From: Pseudomonas sivasensis
GTDB lineage: Bacteria > Pseudomonadota > Gammaproteobacteria > Pseudomonadales > Pseudomonadaceae
DNA: 41,617 nt
Reading direction: 5' to 3'
Assembly (NCBI RefSeq): GCF_013778505.1
Contig: NZ_JAAOWU010000029.1
Coordinates: forward strand, 1-41,617
In this document: positions 17,548 to 26,619 of the stretch, in pieces
How positions within the stretch are numbered: the stretch's first letter is position 1
Layout: each line of letters begins with the position of its first letter
Translations under genes and position numbers: made by a program
The notes under the pieces: generated by a model
Told to the model about the DNA's origin: nothing
Databases searched by the model: none
The model's input: only the letters and a program-made list of their open reading frames with translations

Positions 17548-17576
17548 TGTCGCACCGCGACAGGGCAAAATGTCGC
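17548..17576. promoter_or_regulatory. TGTCGC half-sites upstream of gdhA, ArgR-like
   Basis: TGTCGC at 17548-17553 and 17571-17576 in the same direction, plus the reverse copy GCGACA at 17557-17562, 60-88 bp upstream of the gdhA start. TGTCGC is the core of the Pseudomonas ArgR half-site. The following AA at the expected distance is imperfect and the direct copies are 23 bp apart, so assignment to ArgR is tentative. Confidence 0.5.
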
Positions 17577-17686
17577 TTTTGTGAATTTAAATGGTGCATT
17601 GGATATAAATAAACACAGGAAACAGGGGTTTTTCGCACTTAAAAGGGGATCTCAAAACCAGGTTGTGCACCAGTCGGGAAATAGCT

Positions 17687-17758
17687 ATCGGGAGCAAGCC
17701 CCCTCCCACATTTTGGATGTGTTCACAAATCAAATGTGGGAGGGGGCTTGCTCCCGAT
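17687..17758. repeat. REPIN-like inverted REP pair, copy 3, reversed topology
   Basis: ATCGGGAGCAAGCCCCCTCC...CACA at 17687-17710 and its exact inverse TGTGGGAGGGGGCTTGCTCC...GAT at 17735-17758, 24 bases apart. The arms face the other way from copies 1, 2, 5 and 6 (the CACA/TGTG ends are inside). The arms are perfect 24-bp inverted copies and could form a strong hairpin. Lies in the 349-bp space between gdhA and ettA. Confidence 0.9.
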
Positions 17759-17791
17759 AGGGCCATCAAAAACACTGCAAAACCCCAGCGC

Positions 17792-17825
17792 AAAAAAAAG
17801 CGGAGCCCGAGGGCCCCGCTTTTTT
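17792..17825 (-). terminator. intrinsic terminator of ettA (bidirectional shape)
   Basis: Hairpin of AGCGGAGCC and GGCCCCGCT (one G-T pair) with a short CGAG loop, flanked by an A-run at 17792-17799 and a T-run at 17820-17825, so it can work on both strands. It lies 12 bp beyond the ettA stop codon. Confidence 0.85.
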
Positions 17826-17837
17826 CAACCAGCCGGA

Positions 17838-19502
<1,665 letters not shown>

Positions 19503-19787
19503 GGTGAACCTAGCGTCAGTGACTGATGAATTAAGCGGGCGAAGCCCGTGCCAAGCCATGCGCCGCGCGGGCCGTTGACTATCATCAATGCCAGCGAGCG
19601 AAAAAAGCCTGAGTATCTGGGGCTGGAACGCCCCCGCGTAACCGGCAAAGCTACCTCAATGCGCTTGGTCAGTCCAGCCAAGCAGGGCTGGCACTTTGCC
19701 ACAAGTCAAGGCATGCTAGCCGCCCTCCGGGCGTCCGGCTTATAGTGCACGTCGCGCGCCAGTCCAGCCAAACCGCAGGATCACAGC
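19503..19787. other. intergenic region between ettA and morA
   Basis: Divergent promoter region of 285 bp. I see no coding frame with support. The 12-mer CAGTCCAGCCAA occurs twice (near 19670 and 19760). No promoter could be assigned firmly. Confidence 0.4.
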
Positions 19788-22700
19788 TTGTCCAAAGTCA
19801 CGCCGCCAACTCCCTTGCGCGCCGCTCATATAGCGCCGGGAGCTCCCCTGCACGGCACCCTCAAAGGCGCATTGGCGACGCTCGTCCTCATGCTGCTCGC
19901 CTTATTGTTCTGGCAACTGCTGGACCAACTGCAGCAAAACCAGAAAAACCAGCAGCAATACACCATCGACTACAGCGCCGACCTGGCTGAGCAGATCAGC
20001 CTGAACATGGCCCTGAGCGCAAAAATCGCCTTGAACCTGCTACCGATGGTCGAGCCGCCGCGCGACATTGAACAGCAACAGGCCCTGACGCGCACGCTGC
20101 AGCGCTCGCTGCCGGAACTGCGCAGTATCGCCCTGCTCGCGCCCAGCGGCGCGATGATCAGTGACAGCGCCAACGACAGCCAGGACAGCGCCTGGCTGGA
20201 AGAACTGGTGCAGCGCAGCCACGGCCAACCGTATTACCTGAGCAATAACGAAGACGGCACCATCATCTATCTGCTGCTGCACCAGCCCAGCGGCGGCTCA
20301 AGAATGTACTGGGCGCTGCGCCTGGCACCTAACTACTTGGTCAACCTGACCCGCCAGGACAGTCAGGGCCAGCGCCCCATGTGGGCCATCGAGAACAGCC
20401 TGAACCACCGCGTCGTCAGCCGTGACAGTGGCATGCCGGCGCAATGGTCCAGTGCCCTGACCCCGGATGACTTGAATAAAAGCGTGCTGGTCACCCCCCT
20501 GAGCAAAAGCGACTGGCAGTTGCGCGGCATGTTCGACCGCGCAGCCGTGCTGGAACAACTGCTGCCGGCGTTTATCGGCAAATGCCTGTTGGGCCTGGCC
20601 TTCTCGCTGATCCCCGTAATCGTGCTGCTGAATATGCGTCGCCGCCAGCGCCAGGTGCATGAAGGCCGGCGGCGTTATCAGGATATTTTCGAAGGTACCG
20701 GCGTCGCCCTGTGCGTCCTGGACCTGTCAGGCCTGAATGCGTTTTTTGCCAAGGCGCACTTGCAGACCCGCGAACACCTTCACGCCTGGCTGCAAAACAA
20801 ACCTGAAGAATGCAGGCAACTGCTCGCCGAGCTGCGCATCACCGAGATCAACCAAGTGGCGGTGCGCCTGCTCAACGTGGACTCGTGCGAGAAGGCTTGG
20901 GAGCGGCTGATCGATGATTGCCCACGCAACAGCACGTCCATCGGCCATCAAATACTCGAAGCGGTCCTGACCCAGCAGAGCCAGCTTGAACTGGAGATCC
21001 AGCTCAAGGATGTGCTCGGCAACGAGCAATACCTGTGGCTGGTGATGCGCCTGCCGGAGCAGCAGGACGATTTCAAGGCGGTGATCCTCAGCATCAGCGA
21101 CATCACCAGCCGCAAGCTGATCGAACTGTCGCTGGTGGAGCGTGAGAGTTTCTGGTCGGACGTGGTGCGCACCGTGCCTGATCACCTGTATGTGCAGGAC
21201 GTGGTCAGCCAGCGCATGATTTTCAGCAACCACCATTTGGGGCAAACCCTCGGCTACGTAAAGGCCGAACTGCAGCAAATGGGCGAGTACTTCTGGGAAA
21301 TCCTGCTTCACCCTGAAGACGCCGAGTATTACCACGATTTGCGCCAGCAACAGCGTCAGGCTGGCTACGCGACGCAGTTGCACTGCCAGTTGCGCTTCCG
21401 CCATCGCAATAACCAATGGCGGCGCTTTGATATTCGTGAGCAGGCCCTGGCCCGTGATAAAACGAGCCAAGTCACCCGCATCATTGGCGTCGCCAAGGAC
21501 ATCACCGACCAGATCGAAGCCAGCGAATCCCTGCGCGACAGCGAACAGCGCTATCGCATGCTCGCCGAAAGCATCAGTGACGTGATCTGCTCCACCGACA
21601 GCAAACTGGCCCTCAACTACATCAGCCCGTCGGTCAGTGCGGTGCTGGGGTATGAAGTGGACTGGGTGTTCAAGAATGGCTGGCAGTCGATCATCGCCAA
21701 CCCAGCGCAATTGGCGGGTATTTACAGCCTGATGGAACAGGTCAGCCGTGCGCTGGGCGACACCGATGCGCTCAATAAGCTGCGCGATGAAGTGCAGACC
21801 CAGCTGTTCCTGTTTGACTGCCTCCGCGCCGACGGGCGTAAAGTGCCGATCGAACTGCGCCTAGTACTGGTGTGGGACGAGCATGGCGCCTTCGAGGGCA
21901 TTCTGGGCGTCGGCCGCGATATCAGCCAACAACGCCGCGCCGAGAAAGACCTGCGCATGGCGGCCACGGTATTTGAGCATTCCACCTCGGCGATCCTGAT
22001 CACTGACCCGGCGGGCTATATCGTGCAGGCCAACGAGGCATTCAGCCGAGTCAGCGGCTACGAAGTGGCGGACGTACTCGACCAGTTGCCGAACATGCTG
22101 ACCGTGGATGAACAGCAGGAAGCCCACCTGCGCTACGTACTCAAGCAATTGCACCAGCACAGCACCTGGGAAGGCGAAGTGTGGCTCAAGCGCCGCAACG
22201 GCGAGCACTACCCGGCGTGGGTCGGCATCACCGCCGTGTTCGACGACGAAGGCGACCTCGCCAGTTACGTATGCTTCTTCAGTGATATCAGCGAGCGCAA
22301 GGCCAGCGAGCAGCGTATTCACCGCCTGGCGTATTACGACGCCCTGACCCACCTGCCCAACCGCACACTGTTCCAAGACCGCCTTCACACCGCGTTGCAG
22401 TCTGCCGAGCGGCAGAAGTCGTGGGTGGTGCTGATGTTCCTCGACCTTGACCGCTTCAAGCCGATCAACGACTCCCTTGGCCACGCCGCCGGCGACCGCA
22501 TGCTCAAGGAAATGGCCACTCGCCTGCTCGGCTGCGTGGCCGAAGACGACACTGTCGCGCGCATGGGCGGTGACGAATTCACCTTGCTCCTGCAACCACG
22601 GGTCAGCCGTGAAATGGCGCTGAACCGCGCGATTCACGTGGCCGAACAGATCCTCGCCAGCCTGGTGAAACCCTTTGTGCTGGAAGGCCGCGAGTTCTTT

Positions 22701-22919
22701 GTGACCGCCAGTATCGGCATCGCCCTAAGCCCTCAGGACGGCAACGAGCTGAGCCAACTGATGAAAAACGCCGACACCGCCATGTATCACGCCAAGGAAC
22801 GCGGCAAGAACAACTTCCAGTTCTACCAGGCCGACATGAACGCCAGCGCCCTGGAACGCCTGGAGCTGGAAAGCGACCTGCGCCACGCCCTGGAGCAGAA
22901 CGAATTCGTGCTTTATTAG
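19788..22919 (+). CDS. morA: MorA-type sensor, truncated to PAS-GGDEF by amber stop
   Basis: The remaining 1043 residues of a MorA-like c-di-GMP enzyme. TM1 at about 28-45, a periplasmic sensor region to about 255, TM2 at about 257-282, then four PAS-like modules (about 290-430, 447-575, 585-725, 728-845; the last contains ILITDPAGYIVQANEAFSRVSGY) and a GGDEF domain (about 850-1018) with intact GGDEF at about 927-931. The inhibitory RxxD site is absent: the residues at that position read AEDD. TAG at 22917-22919 ends the frame just before the EAL domain, where the family usually has a Tyr (LYYQP). The start is TTG 19788, with CAGGA about 8 bases upstream. If expressed, the product should be a diguanylate cyclase without its phosphodiesterase half. 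Read-through or sequencing error are alternatives. Confidence 0.85.
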   Translation: MSKVTPPTPLRAAHIAPGAPLHGTLKGALATLVLMLLALLFWQLLDQLQQNQKNQQQYTIDYSADLAEQISLNMALSAKIALNLLPMVEPPRDIEQQQALTRTLQRSLPELRSIALLAPSGAMISDSANDSQDSAWLEELVQRSHGQPYYLSNNEDGTIIYLLLHQPSGGSRMYWALRLAPNYLVNLTRQDSQGQRPMWAIENSLNHRVVSRDSGMPAQWSSALTPDDLNKSVLVTPLSKSDWQLRGMFDRAAVLEQLLPAFIGKCLLGLAFSLIPVIVLLNMRRRQRQVHEGRRRYQDIFEGTGVALCVLDLSGLNAFFAKAHLQTREHLHAWLQNKPEECRQLLAELRITEINQVAVRLLNVDSCEKAWERLIDDCPRNSTSIGHQILEAVLTQQSQLELEIQLKDVLGNEQYLWLVMRLPEQQDDFKAVILSISDITSRKLIELSLVERESFWSDVVRTVPDHLYVQDVVSQRMIFSNHHLGQTLGYVKAELQQMGEYFWEILLHPEDAEYYHDLRQQQRQAGYATQLHCQLRFRHRNNQWRRFDIREQALARDKTSQVTRIIGVAKDITDQIEASESLRDSEQRYRMLAESISDVICSTDSKLALNYISPSVSAVLGYEVDWVFKNGWQSIIANPAQLAGIYSLMEQVSRALGDTDALNKLRDEVQTQLFLFDCLRADGRKVPIELRLVLVWDEHGAFEGILGVGRDISQQRRAEKDLRMAATVFEHSTSAILITDPAGYIVQANEAFSRVSGYEVADVLDQLPNMLTVDEQQEAHLRYVLKQLHQHSTWEGEVWLKRRNGEHYPAWVGITAVFDDEGDLASYVCFFSDISERKASEQRIHRLAYYDALTHLPNRTLFQDRLHTALQSAERQKSWVVLMFLDLDRFKPINDSLGHAAGDRMLKEMATRLLGCVAEDDTVARMGGDEFTLLLQPRVSREMALNRAIHVAEQILASLVKPFVLEGREFFVTASIGIALSPQDGNELSQLMKNADTAMYHAKERGKNNFQFYQADMNASALERLELESDLRHALEQNEFVLY

Positions 22920-23639
22920 CAGCCGCAGTTCAGCGGTGATGGCAAACGCCTGACCGGCGCCGAAGCCCTGCTGCGCTGGCGCCATCCGCGTCGCGGGCTG
23001 GTGCCGCCGGGGGACTTTATTCCGGTGCTGGAAGAGTTGGGCCTGGTGGTGGACGTGGGCGACTGGGTGATCAGCGAAGCCTGCCGCCAGCTCAAGACCT
23101 GGCATCAAAACAAGGTGCGCGTGCCGAAAGTCTCGGTGAACATCTCGGCGCGGCAGTTCTCCGACGGCCAACTGGGCACCCGCATTGCCACCATCCTCAA
23201 AGACACAGGCCTGCCGCCGGCGTGCCTGGAGCTGGAGCTGACCGAAAGTATCCTGATGCGCGAAGTCAACGAAGCCCTGCACATCCTCGACAGCCTGAAA
23301 AACCTGGGCCTGAGCATTGCGGTGGACGATTTTGGCACGGGCTATTCATCGCTCAACTACCTCAAGCAGTTCCCCATCGATGTGTTGAAAATCGACCGCA
23401 CCTTCGTCGATGGCCTGCCGTCCGGCGAACAGGACGCGCAGATCGCCCGGGCGATTATTGCCATGGCCCACAGCCTCAACCTGGCGGTAATCGCCGAGGG
23501 CGTGGAAACCCATGAGCAGTTGGATTTCCTGCGCGAGCATGGCTGCGATGAGGTGCAGGGTTATCTGTTCGGACGACCGATGCCGGCGAATCGGTTCGAG
23601 GCGCAGTTCAGCAATGATGCCCTCTTCATGTTCGACTGA
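22920..23639 (+). pseudogene. morA: EAL domain remnant of morA, cut off by in-frame stop
   Basis: Continues in the same frame as the upstream morA part with no frameshift, through QPQFSG and a complete EAL phosphodiesterase domain to TGA 23637-23639. All main EAL residues are visible: GAEALLRWRHP, NISARQFSDGQ, ELTESIL, the loop-6 motif DDFGTGYSSLNYL, KIDRTFVDGL, AEGVET and QGYLFGRPMP. There is no decay besides the single TAG. The first internal start of any length, GTG 23001, lies after the EAL motif and has no ribosome-binding site, so independent translation would give an inactive fragment. Thus a recent single-base lesion, read-through, or an error in the sequence. Confidence 0.85.
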
Positions 23640-23665
23640 TGGTTTGTGGTGAAGCCACTGGCCTC

Positions 23666-23727
23666 ATCGGGGGCAAGCCCCTCCCACAGGGGAATGCGTT
23701 TCAAATGTGGGGGGACTTACCCCCGAT
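23666..23727. repeat. REPIN-like inverted REP pair, copy 4, reversed topology
   Basis: ATCGGGGGCAAGCCCCTCCCACA at 23666-23688 and the inverse TGTGGGGGGACTTACCCCCGAT at 23706-23727, spaced by 17 bases. Same orientation as copy 3. The right arm is degenerate (GACTTAC). Between morA and glyA. Confidence 0.85.
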
Positions 23728-23859
23728 TAGGCCGGCAATGACACCGCTCATCCCTAAGTGAATCCCACTTGTCCGCGACTTGATGTCCTTTCATATGCCA
23801 TCTAAAACCCATTGGGTTAGAATGCCCTCCTTTTCTGCCCCCGATCCTTGAGGACCGCC

Positions 23860-25113
23860 ATGTTCAGCCGTGATTTGACCATTGCCAAGTACGACGCCGA
23901 TCTCTTCGCCGCCATGGAGCAAGAAGCCGTGCGCCAGGAAGAGCACATCGAGCTGATCGCTTCGGAAAACTACACCAGCCCTGCGGTCATGGAGGCTCAA
24001 GGTTCGGTTCTGACCAACAAGTACGCCGAAGGCTACCCAGGCAAGCGCTACTACGGCGGTTGCGAGTACGTCGACGTGGTTGAGCAACTGGCCATCGACC
24101 GTGCAAAAGAACTGTTCGGCGCCGATTACGCCAACGTCCAGCCACACGCCGGCTCCCAAGCCAACAGCGCCGTGTACCTGGCCCTGCTGCAAGGCGGCGA
24201 CACCATTCTGGGCATGAGCCTGGCACACGGCGGTCACCTGACCCACGGCGCCAGCGTTTCCTCCTCCGGCAAGCTGTACAACGCCGTTCAATACGGTATC
24301 GATGCCAACGGCCTGATCGACTACGACGAAGTTGAGCGCCTGGCGGTTGAACACAAGCCAAAAATGATCGTGGCCGGTTTCTCTGCCTACTCGCAGATCC
24401 TGGACTTCCCACGCTTCCGTGAAATCGCCGACAAGGTTGGCGCCTACCTGTTCGTGGACATGGCTCACGTGGCCGGTCTGGTCGCCGCGGGCGTCTACCC
24501 GAACCCGGTTCCATTCGCTGATGTGGTAACCACCACCACCCACAAGACCCTGCGCGGTCCACGTGGCGGCCTGATCCTGGCTCGCGCCAACGCCGAGATC
24601 GAGAAGAAGCTGAACTCCGCTGTATTCCCAGGCGCCCAGGGTGGCCCGCTGGAGCACGTGATCGCCGCCAAAGCGATCTGCTTCAAGGAAGCACTGCAGC
24701 CTGAGTTCAAGACCTACCAGCAACAAGTGGTCAAGAACGCCCAGACCATGGCCAGCGTGTTTATCGAGCGCGGCTTTGACGTAGTGTCCGGCGGTACTGA
24801 AAACCACCTGTTCCTGCTGTCGCTGATCAAGCAGGACATTTCCGGCAAAGATGCTGACGCTGCCCTGGGCAAAGCCTTCATCACCGTGAACAAGAACTCG
24901 GTACCGAACGACCCACGCTCTCCGTTCGTCACCTCGGGCCTGCGCTTCGGCACCCCGGCTGTGACCACTCGTGGCTTTAAAGAAGCAGAGTGCAAGGAAC
25001 TGGCCGGCTGGATCTGCGACATCCTGGCAGACCTGAACAACGAAGCCGTGATCGACGCGGTCCGTGAGAAGGTCAAGGCCATCTGCAAAAAACTGCCGGT
25101 ATACGGCGCTTGA
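23860..25113 (+). CDS. glyA: serine hydroxymethyltransferase
   Basis: A 417-residue PLP enzyme that interconverts serine and glycine while loading tetrahydrofolate with a one-carbon unit. Landmarks are LIASENYTSP, YAEGYPGKRYYGGC, the pocket sequence HVAGLVAAG and the PLP Lys at about 229 in TTTTHKTLRGPRGG. The frame runs to TTG 23848, but ATG 23860 (MFSRDLTIAKYD) has GAGGA 6 bases upstream and gives the usual length. It appears monocistronic, ending in a clear terminator. Pseudomonads commonly have more than one glyA; by gene order this one matches the copy next to morA in P. aeruginosa. Confidence 0.97.
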   Translation: MFSRDLTIAKYDADLFAAMEQEAVRQEEHIELIASENYTSPAVMEAQGSVLTNKYAEGYPGKRYYGGCEYVDVVEQLAIDRAKELFGADYANVQPHAGSQANSAVYLALLQGGDTILGMSLAHGGHLTHGASVSSSGKLYNAVQYGIDANGLIDYDEVERLAVEHKPKMIVAGFSAYSQILDFPRFREIADKVGAYLFVDMAHVAGLVAAGVYPNPVPFADVVTTTTHKTLRGPRGGLILARANAEIEKKLNSAVFPGAQGGPLEHVIAAKAICFKEALQPEFKTYQQQVVKNAQTMASVFIERGFDVVSGGTENHLFLLSLIKQDISGKDADAALGKAFITVNKNSVPNDPRSPFVTSGLRFGTPAVTTRGFKEAECKELAGWICDILADLNNEAVIDAVREKVKAICKKLPVYGA

Positions 25114-25130
25114 TTGCAGTTGCTTGAATA

Positions 25131-25160
25131 AAAAGCCCGGCTCTTAAGCCGGGCTTTTTT
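25131..25160 (+). terminator. intrinsic terminator of glyA
   Basis: AAGCCCGGCT and AGCCGGGCTT pair around a CTTA loop, preceded by an A-run and followed by six T. Lies 18 bp after the glyA stop codon. Confidence 0.93.
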
Positions 25161-25192
25161 ATGCCTGGTGTCCAACTTGAAATGAGATCAAG

Positions 25193-25281
25193 TGTGGGAG
25201 GGGGCTTGCTCCCGATGGCAGTGTATCGGTCACATATGGGTTTACTGATCCACCGTCATCGGGAGCAAGCCCCCTCCCACA
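25193..25281. repeat. REPIN, copy 5
   Basis: Left arm TGTGGGAGGGGGCTTGCTCC...GAT (25193-25216), right arm ATCGGGAGCAAGCCCCCTCC...CACA (25258-25281); arms are exact inverses, with a 41-base spacer. Between the glyA terminator and the end of the convergent yjiA gene. Confidence 0.92.
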
Positions 25282-25298
25282 GTTGACTGCATTACACA

Positions 25299-26258
25299 TC
25301 AGGGTTGGTAGACTTTGGCAAAGCCTTCGCGGATTTTGTCTTCCGGCAATTCATCGGCAATAAACACGATCACACTCTCCCGCGCTTCCCCCTCGGCCCA
25401 TTCGGTGTCCCAATCGAACCCGTAGAGCTTCAGCACGCCCTGAAACACCATGCGGCGGTCTTCGCCGGCAATGTTCAGCACGCCCTTGTAGCGCAGCAGT
25501 TGCTTGCCGTGGTCTTCCAACAGCTCATTCATAAACTCGCTGAGGCGGTCGATATCCAGCGGCTGGTCGGTGCGCAGCACCAGGCTGGAAATACGGTCGA
25601 TGGACGGCGACTTGCTCACCGGGCGCAGGCTCATGCCGGCGTTTAGGTTGAAGCCGCGGACATCGAGCAGTTCAGCCAAATCAATCTTGCCGTGCTCGAC
25701 CACACGAATCGGCGCGCGGCGGTTGATGCGGGTGAGGCGATCACTCAGCGCCTCGAAGGTGGCGTCGTCCACCAGATCACGCTTGCTCACCAGCAGGCGA
25801 TCGGCAAAACCGATCTGGGCCTGGGCGATGGTCTGGGTCAGGTGGTGCTCGGCGTGGGCCGCGTCCACCAGGGTGATGATGCCGTCGAGGATGTAGCGCT
25901 CGCGCAGTTCTTCATCGATGAAAAAGGTTTGGGCCACCGGCGCCGGATCGGCCAGGCCGGTGCACTCGATCACCAGGCGATCGAAGGCGATCTCGCCGCT
26001 GTCCAGGCGCTCAAGCAGCAGATAGAGAGCCTTGGTGAGGTCGGTGTGGATGGTGCAGCACACGCAGCCGTTGGACAGGGTCATGACTTGCACCGGTTCT
26101 TCGCCCAACAACTGGGTGTCGATACCGGCATCGCTGAATTCGTTTTCGATCACGGCGATTTTCAAGCCGTGTTCGGCCTTGAGCAGATGGCGCAGCAAGG
26201 TGGTCTTGCCGGCGCCCAGAAAGCCGCTGAGTACGGTCACTGGAATGGGAGAGGACAA
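25299..26258 (-). CDS. yjiA: YjiA/CobW-family GTPase (G3E metallochaperone type)
   Basis: A 319-residue P-loop GTPase of the G3E/COG0523 family, which handles metal ions for client proteins. The N-terminal GTPase domain has Walker A GFLGAGKTT, the metal-binding GCVCC motif (CxCC), TGLADPAP and SKRDLVDD (guanine-specificity region); a C-terminal CobW_C domain covers about 225-310. I take TTG 26258 as start (residues MSSPIPVTVLSGFLGAG) because AAGGAG lies 6 bases upstream; the longer open frame runs back into REPIN copy 6. It is the third gene after cstA and yjiX, as in E. coli btsT-yjiX-yjiA, hinting at a link to pyruvate or peptide uptake. A REPIN separates it from yjiX, so its expression level may differ. 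Confidence 0.92.
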   Translation of the reverse strand: MSSPIPVTVLSGFLGAGKTTLLRHLLKAEHGLKIAVIENEFSDAGIDTQLLGEEPVQVMTLSNGCVCCTIHTDLTKALYLLLERLDSGEIAFDRLVIECTGLADPAPVAQTFFIDEELRERYILDGIITLVDAAHAEHHLTQTIAQAQIGFADRLLVSKRDLVDDATFEALSDRLTRINRRAPIRVVEHGKIDLAELLDVRGFNLNAGMSLRPVSKSPSIDRISSLVLRTDQPLDIDRLSEFMNELLEDHGKQLLRYKGVLNIAGEDRRMVFQGVLKLYGFDWDTEWAEGEARESVIVFIADELPEDKIREGFAKVYQP

Positions 26259-26289
26259 AAAATTCTCCTTGAAGGAACACTGAAACAAA

Positions 26290-26377
26290 TGTGGGAGGGG
26301 GCTTGCCCCCGATAGCAGTGTGTCAGGCACTTATCTGTCACTGACACACCAGTATCGGGGGCAAGCCCCCTCCCACA
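26290..26377. repeat. REPIN, copy 6, inside the cstA-yjiX-yjiA operon
   Basis: Left arm TGTGGGAGGGGGCTTGCCC...GAT, right arm ATCGGGGGCAAGCCCCCTCC...CACA, arms exact inverses. The spacer also folds: GTGTGTCAG faces CTGACACAC, making nearly the entire 88 bp one long inverted repeat. It lies between yjiX and yjiA, both on the - strand. Confidence 0.93.
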
Positions 26378-26406
26378 GTAGATCACCACCAGCCCGAACT
26401 AACGGG

Positions 26407-26604
26407 TCAGCAGCACTTGGGCCCACCCTTGCCGCCGTATCGGGCCTCCTGACGTTCCCGGAAGAACGCCTTGTAGTCCATCATCGGCTTGTCTGGGTGC
26501 TTGGTTTGCATATGCTCGACGTACGTGTCGTAGTCGGGCATGCCGACCATCAAACGCGCGGCCTGACCGAGGTATTTACCGAGGCGACTGATGTCATTGA
26601 ACAT
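26407..26604 (-). CDS. yjiX: YbdD/YjiX family small protein
   Basis: A 65-residue protein of the YbdD/YjiX (DUF466) family: conserved MVGMPDYDTYVEHM and the FFRERQEARYG segment, ending GGPKCC with two terminal Cys. These small proteins are always found next to CstA/BtsT-type transporters and have been shown in enterobacteria to be needed for pyruvate uptake by them. It starts 15 bp after the cstA stop codon, with GAGGATT ahead of its ATG, so it is co-translated in an operon. Confidence 0.94.
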   Translation of the reverse strand: MFNDISRLGKYLGQAARLMVGMPDYDTYVEHMQTKHPDKPMMDYKAFFRERQEARYGGKGGPKCC

Positions 26605-26619
26605 GTTTGCAATCCTCGG

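Noticed and set aside
22917..22919. Frameshift in morA instead of a nonsense codon
   Set aside because: The frame before and after the TAG is the same (distance from 19788 is a multiple of three), so a point change is enough.
23001..23639. Independent EAL-domain gene starting at GTG 23001
   Set aside because: The start has no ribosome site and lies after the EALLRWRHP motif, so the product would lack the EAL residues; the frame is continuous with morA upstream.
26259..26330. N-terminal extension of yjiA to 26330
   Set aside because: These codons are translated REPIN sequence; TTG 26258 has a proper Shine-Dalgarno and the family N-terminus.
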